From Nemopilema nomurai (taxonomy: Eukaryota > Cnidaria > Scyphozoa > Rhizostomeae > Rhizostomatidae): a DNA stretch of 64,000 nt. Positions within the stretch are counted from its first letter, which is position 1. The number at the start of each line of letters is the position of its first letter. A program made the translations under genes and the position numbers. A model generated the notes under the pieces. The model was not told the origin of the DNA. It did no database searches and saw nothing but the letters and a program-made list of their open reading frames with translations. Where the stretch lies: positions 1,488,001 to 1,552,000 of the forward strand of contig ML133455.1 of NCBI GenBank assembly GCA_003864495.1. Reading direction: 5' to 3'. Shown piece by piece: positions 59,673 through 64,000 of this stretch.

Positions 59673-61176
59673 AGGCGTATATAAAAACTTCTTATTGTGT
59701 GTTAAGGAACAAATTTAGCTAGTTTATATGGCAGGGGTGCTGCCTAAGAGGTACGGATGGGGTTGTGTTGTAAACAACTTGTAAATGCGACGCCCTTGGC
59801 CGTAATCAACAACTTTGCATTGATGATAGCACTAGCCTCCGTTACATGCTGCCTCCGTTACATGTAAGCAAATCATTCAATACATTTGAGCTGAAGCGGT
59901 TTCAACGTTATACCAAAACATGGCAAGAGCATGAATACGGAAGTAGGTGATACATGTGAATACGTGATTTGACCTAAGGAAACAGCCATATAGAAAGCCA
60001 GGCCGTCGAAAGTTGTTTTGAAACTTAGAAAGTGAGATCCTACTTAACATCTCCACCCCAATCGGATTAACTTTTTAGCATTGAAAGCACGAACAGCAAC
60101 ATAAGACACGATGATCGTGAAGAGATCATTATAACAGGTGATTTTCAAACAACTTATGGTAACAGGTTTTGGCAAAACGTAAACGCTGTTGGTAAGAAAG
60201 TGACGGTTCAGTTATAGACATGAAAACTAACCAAGCAAATGTTTTGTTTTTCGTCAAACCTGAGTTTTTGAGCTTCCTGAAAACGGTTGCTGTGAAGATT
60301 AAACGAAGCAGGCCTTGATTTATTGCAAAATGCTTCGATCTAGGCTTGTAGCAGATGGCAATACACAAGAATGGTATTAAAATTTCATTATCTGGAGAGC
60401 TTGGATTATAGAAATTACTATTATCTAACTCATCTTAAAGCAGTCCTGATTGGAAACTTGCGTTTGCGAAGCAAGACAACAGATTTGGCGAGGAATCAGA
60501 AACGTATAAAGAGGACGGCAATTATCGCACACATTGAATTGCCAAACAGATTTGCGTGTTGAAAAAGTACAGCTAAGAACAAGGTGATCAACGAACCCAA
60601 CGTAGCCCTTATAATGATTGATGGTTGGTTTCCAAAATAAACAGTAGGCCCGTGACCATAGTGCGAAGAAACTGAGGCGCGCTTACTTAATGTTCACTAC
60701 AATACGGAATGGTTCTTGCAACCTTGGCACAAAAGGGTTCAGGGAAACAATTAGGGACAAATGCAGTCTGTAGTGACATCAGCGTTTTGGTCTACTCACG
60801 ACACAAGACATGCAAGCATTTTAAAAGAATGTTCAAGTAAGAAGTTCCAATCCAGCGAATATTTATTCACCAGCATATTGCTTCTTGTTTCAACTCATTG
60901 CTACGGCCCTGCCCAACAATATCTCCCTACTTTGAGTTGTCCTTACTTGCATGCACGCTGTAGGTTCTTCAGAAAATGGCGCCAACAAACCACCAGCTTG
61001 GCATTTTGCCAGGCACAAAAGTATTGATATAAGAAAAAGTGGAAGAAATGTAGAAAAGAGCAATCATTGTTACTAAACAATGTCTTAATATTAAAATATT
61101 CAAAAACCAAAGAATAATGAACCTTTCAACTACATATATCCTTATAACACTGAACGTAATGATATCAAAAACGAGT
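59673..61176. other. Space between two convergent intronless genes
   Basis: Holds the likely 3' UTRs of both flanking genes. No coding signal seen. AATAAA on the plus strand at about 60638. Confidence 0.45.
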
Positions 61177-62004
61177 TTACACTTCTTCGAGTTGTTCATC
61201 TACCCGTGACAGCACTCTTTGTCGGTCGAAAGAAGCCAAATCCTTCGAAAAAAGCGTATTTGTGGAAAATGCATCATTCGAACCCTTCCTTTCCAAAACT
61301 GCCAGCGACCTCTCGCGCGAATCGGAAAGGGAGATCGAAGAGCTTCCACGTGACTCCAACTGCTCAGTCTCTTCATTCTGGCTGCGGGATCTTCCAATCC
61401 TGGACGAGCCTGGCCTCGATGGCCTTCTTTGGTTATTCTCTTTGCCTGCTGAGTTCAGTCTCTTCAACGAAGGTACAGCGACCAAGAGAGACTCAAACAT
61501 GGCTGTCTTAACCCGCTTCGGTCGTTCGCAGACAGTGAGGGCGGGAAAGCGCTTAACTTCCTTGTCTGTGCCACTCATCGAATCAGACGACTTTGTAACT
61601 GCATTACTCTGCTCACTGTCCACCTTTGAAAATCGCTCGTCTTCTGCTTGTTCTTTGCAACAACATGAGCGGACGCTTTCTCCGTAGGACATGTCATCGA
61701 AAAGCAATGAATGGTGGGAAATAGAGTCGTTCGACTGCACTTGTCCTGGCAACTGGTTGCTCCTCAAGGATCCATTACTGTCGCACTTGTAGTAAACCAT
61801 CTCGGATCTCAGCGCGGGCCTTTGATGCTGCGTAGGCATGTATTCTCTTGTCACTTGGATATCGTCGACACCGTCATTTCTGCCGGCCTTTCCACTGCCG
61901 CCAGACTCAGGCCTTTCGAAAGTGCTCGTTCCTGTCCCCATTTCCGTCTTCGATCGATAATTAGGGTAGCTAATTTGGCTGAGCAGACATGCAAATGTAT
62001 CCAT
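61177..62004 (-). CDS. Unknown 275 aa Ser/Arg-rich protein
   Basis: A single-exon frame on the minus strand, GC-rich against its flanks. Start ATG 62004, stop TAA 61177-61179. It is low in complexity: Ser, Arg, Glu and Gly dominate. There is a cysteine triplet with neighbours (SVRSCCCKEQ) around residue 115, a hydrophobic patch (MFESLLVAVPSLKRL), and a basic stretch RRPSRPGSSRIGRSRSQ that looks like a phosphorylation-rich region. No domain recognised. A consensus CRE (TGACGTCA) and GC-rich motifs lie within about 300 bp upstream. A short 5' coding exon cannot be excluded. Confidence 0.6.
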   Translation of the reverse strand: MDTFACLLSQISYPNYRSKTEMGTGTSTFERPESGGSGKAGRNDGVDDIQVTREYMPTQHQRPALRSEMVYYKCDSNGSLRSNQLPGQVQSNDSISHHSLLFDDMSYGESVRSCCCKEQAEDERFSKVDSEQSNAVTKSSDSMSGTDKEVKRFPALTVCERPKRVKTAMFESLLVAVPSLKRLNSAGKENNQRRPSRPGSSRIGRSRSQNEETEQLESRGSSSISLSDSRERSLAVLERKGSNDAFSTNTLFSKDLASFDRQRVLSRVDEQLEEV

Positions 62005-62070
62005 CAAAAGCCAACAACAACTTAATCAGTATTTCACGTAGAACCGGTGAAATGCAAAGCTCTCTGATTA

Positions 62071-62305
62071 GACGTCACATAACTCTCCTCGTTATCGATG
62101 CTGCCTTTTGCGATCGAGGCAGTTTAGCAATGGCGTGCGTATCGCAGCAACAGCACAGAAATTATTGGCGGCAATTAGAAGTGTGAGAATGTGGCCGGCC
62201 GCGAATCGAGCAAAAAGAAAATGAGATCACCGTGGAGAGCGCTCGCCTCTTCAGACATATGGAACAGAGGCGGGGTGGAAGAGAGGCGGGATGGGAATGA
62301 CGTCA
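62071..62305 (-). promoter_or_regulatory. Candidate promoter with CRE sites
   Basis: A perfect palindromic CRE, TGACGTCA, at 62298-62305 and a 7-of-8 match, TGACGTCT, near 62070-62077, both upstream of the minus-strand gene starting at 62004. GAGGCGGGGTGG and GAGGCGGGATGG lie at about 62267-62295. CREB/ATF binding is inferred from the motif only. Confidence 0.4.
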
Positions 62306-63578
62306 AGTCGTGTGATGACCTTCTGCTGATTACAAGAGTAAACAATGTTCACAGTCAAAGCGGCAGGTTCCGCTTGCTATTGCGGATATTTCATGCAAGA
62401 GAAAGTCGAGGGTCATTTTAAATGCAGGTCAAACCTTAGCCAGCCGTCCTCAAAGAATCTCCCAGTTTATAAAAACACGTACAAAGCCTTTCTTAGCAGA
62501 CGCTTTTTGCTTATCAAATAAAAAAGGATGCAAAGATGACGGAAAACTGTGCTTTTGGCGTTTCAAGATTCTAGAGGACACAATAGAAAGCCAGGAGTTT
62601 CGTTTGAATAAACTGCTATCTTTTTAGCTGAGTCCATATAAAAAGGACTAAAGCTGGGTTACAGAGCTGTTTTTGAATGGCACTGTTGAAGAAATGTAAA
62701 CAATCGCATTTTGGACTGAATATACGGCTATAACTAGACTGTATTCTTCTTCAGAAGAACAAGGATCAGGAATTGGTCGAAGAATTGAAAGCAAAGAAAG
62801 ACCAGCCTCCTATAACTAATATACTATTGCATCGTGTGAATGCAGAGTGTGCGTTTGCCAATGCTACGAAGTTCACGAAATTACCGGTCCGTTATCCGCA
62901 ACAAAAGGAATAGGAGAGTATTGTAACACCCAAAAATCTATTATTATAGGTTTATTAAAATTTATCAAACTATTATTAAACTATTATAGGTTTGAGCAGA
63001 AAGTGATTAGAGTGGCTCATTAGTGGCCGGTATAATAGTTGGCCAGGGCTAAGGAGAGAGCTGAAAATATCATGTTCTTTAATAAGCTTCCCTAAACTAA
63101 GCCTCTTCAATTGCACCTGCTAAAAGTCAGAACATATCCATACAAAGGAGAAACATTGCCAGAGAGATGGCAAAAGAGATGAAATGTTTGTAGAAAATAA
63201 GAACAAATGATGGAGATAACAGGAGAACGAATGAACTCTTCAGCACTGTTCAGACCTTAATATCATACGAACGCACATACAGATTCTGTCGAGGATTTGG
63301 ACCACTTAATTTTTTCTGATTTGTTATTGTTATACATAGTTTTGTATACTTGATCACCGACAAAAACAAACTGGTTCGCAAGAGACGGTTTGGAGCTCTT
63401 GAGCACAATGAGAAGTACTCTTTTACCGAACCGCTTGTATTTATTTTTTATTTCTGGTCCGAGCCGGATCCATTCCTCCCTTCATTCAAACAAATTCAAA
63501 ATCAATTGAAGGCAATTTTATTTAAAAACAAAAATTCAAATAGGAAATATTCATTAGCAAAGAGATTTTGGTACTTAC
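62306..63578. other. No supported gene
   Basis: AT-rich and without open frames of interest. A direct repeat of ATTATTATAGGTTT with ATTATTAAACTATTATAGGTT occurs near 62938-62993. Confidence 0.5.
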
Positions 63579-63635
63579 ACGCTCGTTCTCTCTCATTCTG
63601 AAGCGATCCTTCAACTTTTGTAAATCATCTGGTAT
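63579..63635 (-). CDS. Candidate internal exon (19 codons)
   Basis: A 57 nt minus-strand stretch bounded by acceptor CTATTAACAG and strong donor CGT|GTAAGT, open in one phase-0 frame as IPDDLQKLKDRFRMRENER. The charged helical peptide and the donor look genuine, but the exon is short. It has the right strand and phase to precede the exon at 55477-55674, 7.9 kb away. If so, the genes at 59103 and 61177 lie in that intron. Confidence 0.4.
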
Positions 63636-64000
63636 CTGTTAATAGAAACAAGCAAAGGTAAGTTAGGTTGGTCATTTGGTGGGACAAGTCACAGTGGTTA
63701 TTTTGATGAAGGTATCAGCTGCTTATCTGAATCCAGCAAAGATACTGCGAACGCAAATCGTCGGTGCACAAGCATTTCAAATCCCTTCACTTTGAGCACG
63801 CATCGCCTTTCTGTTGACAATCTTATTGGGAAATAGTCAGTCAAAAGGGAACTTTTGCTGGGAAACTGGTAGGTGATATCTCTCAACCATCTCATCTTGT
63901 GTTTATCATTTCAAATAGATGTTGAACATGAAAGTAAATATACTACAGACCAAATAAAGGTTATTAATCGCCTTTTATTAATCCATTCCTTGTAAAATGG
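63636..64000. other. Right edge, no supported feature
   Basis: Probably intron of the minus-strand gene whose candidate exon ends at 63635. The minus-strand open frame at 63698-63895 has no supporting features. Confidence 0.35.

Overview
The window is from a eukaryotic, animal genome. It is AT-rich, genes are split by GT-AG introns, and I recognise three conserved metazoan proteins: a GILT/IFI30-type lysosomal thiol reductase, the RING/B-box/ARF protein TRIM23, and the ER protein membralin (TMEM259). A probable gustatory-receptor-like protein, a THAP-bearing transposon with TTAA ends and Ty3/Gypsy and LINE relics suit an invertebrate, perhaps a cnidarian. The species cannot be named from sequence alone.

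Layout. 1-9.7 kb has no convincing gene, only a TA-flanked MITE at the left edge and a LINE reverse-transcriptase relic. 10.0-16.5 kb carries the GILT gene on the minus strand (8 coding exons, 270 aa). It is head-to-head with TRIM23 on the plus strand (16.9-22.2 kb, 9 coding exons, 564 aa), with 425 bp between the start codons. 23.3-23.8 kb holds a decayed Ty3/Gypsy pol. 25.8-34.4 kb is membralin on the minus strand (9 coding exons, 751 aa). Its sixth coding intron contains an intronless plus-strand gene for a multi-pass, possibly gustatory-receptor-like protein (426 aa). A second copy of the MITE, inverted, lies at 35.8-36.1 kb. 41.7-47.4 kb is a long coiled-coil protein (3 coding exons, about 1425 aa once a one-base disruption is allowed for) with a spliced alternative C-terminus. 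49.7-52.9 kb is a 3.15 kb DNA transposon with TTAA flanks and a broken THAP domain. An orphan minus-strand terminal exon lies just beside it. 55.0-63.6 kb has minus-strand exons of an unidentified gene and two intronless genes for unfamiliar, low-complexity proteins (59.1 kb plus, 61.2-62.0 kb minus), which may sit inside its intron.

The exon models were built by hand: each junction was checked for GT-AG and for phase, and every recognised gene closes in frame. GILT and TRIM23 could share a promoter and both belong to lysosomal/autophagy and immune biology, but co-regulation is inference. I found no tRNA, rRNA or CRISPR array, and no operon-like gene cluster.
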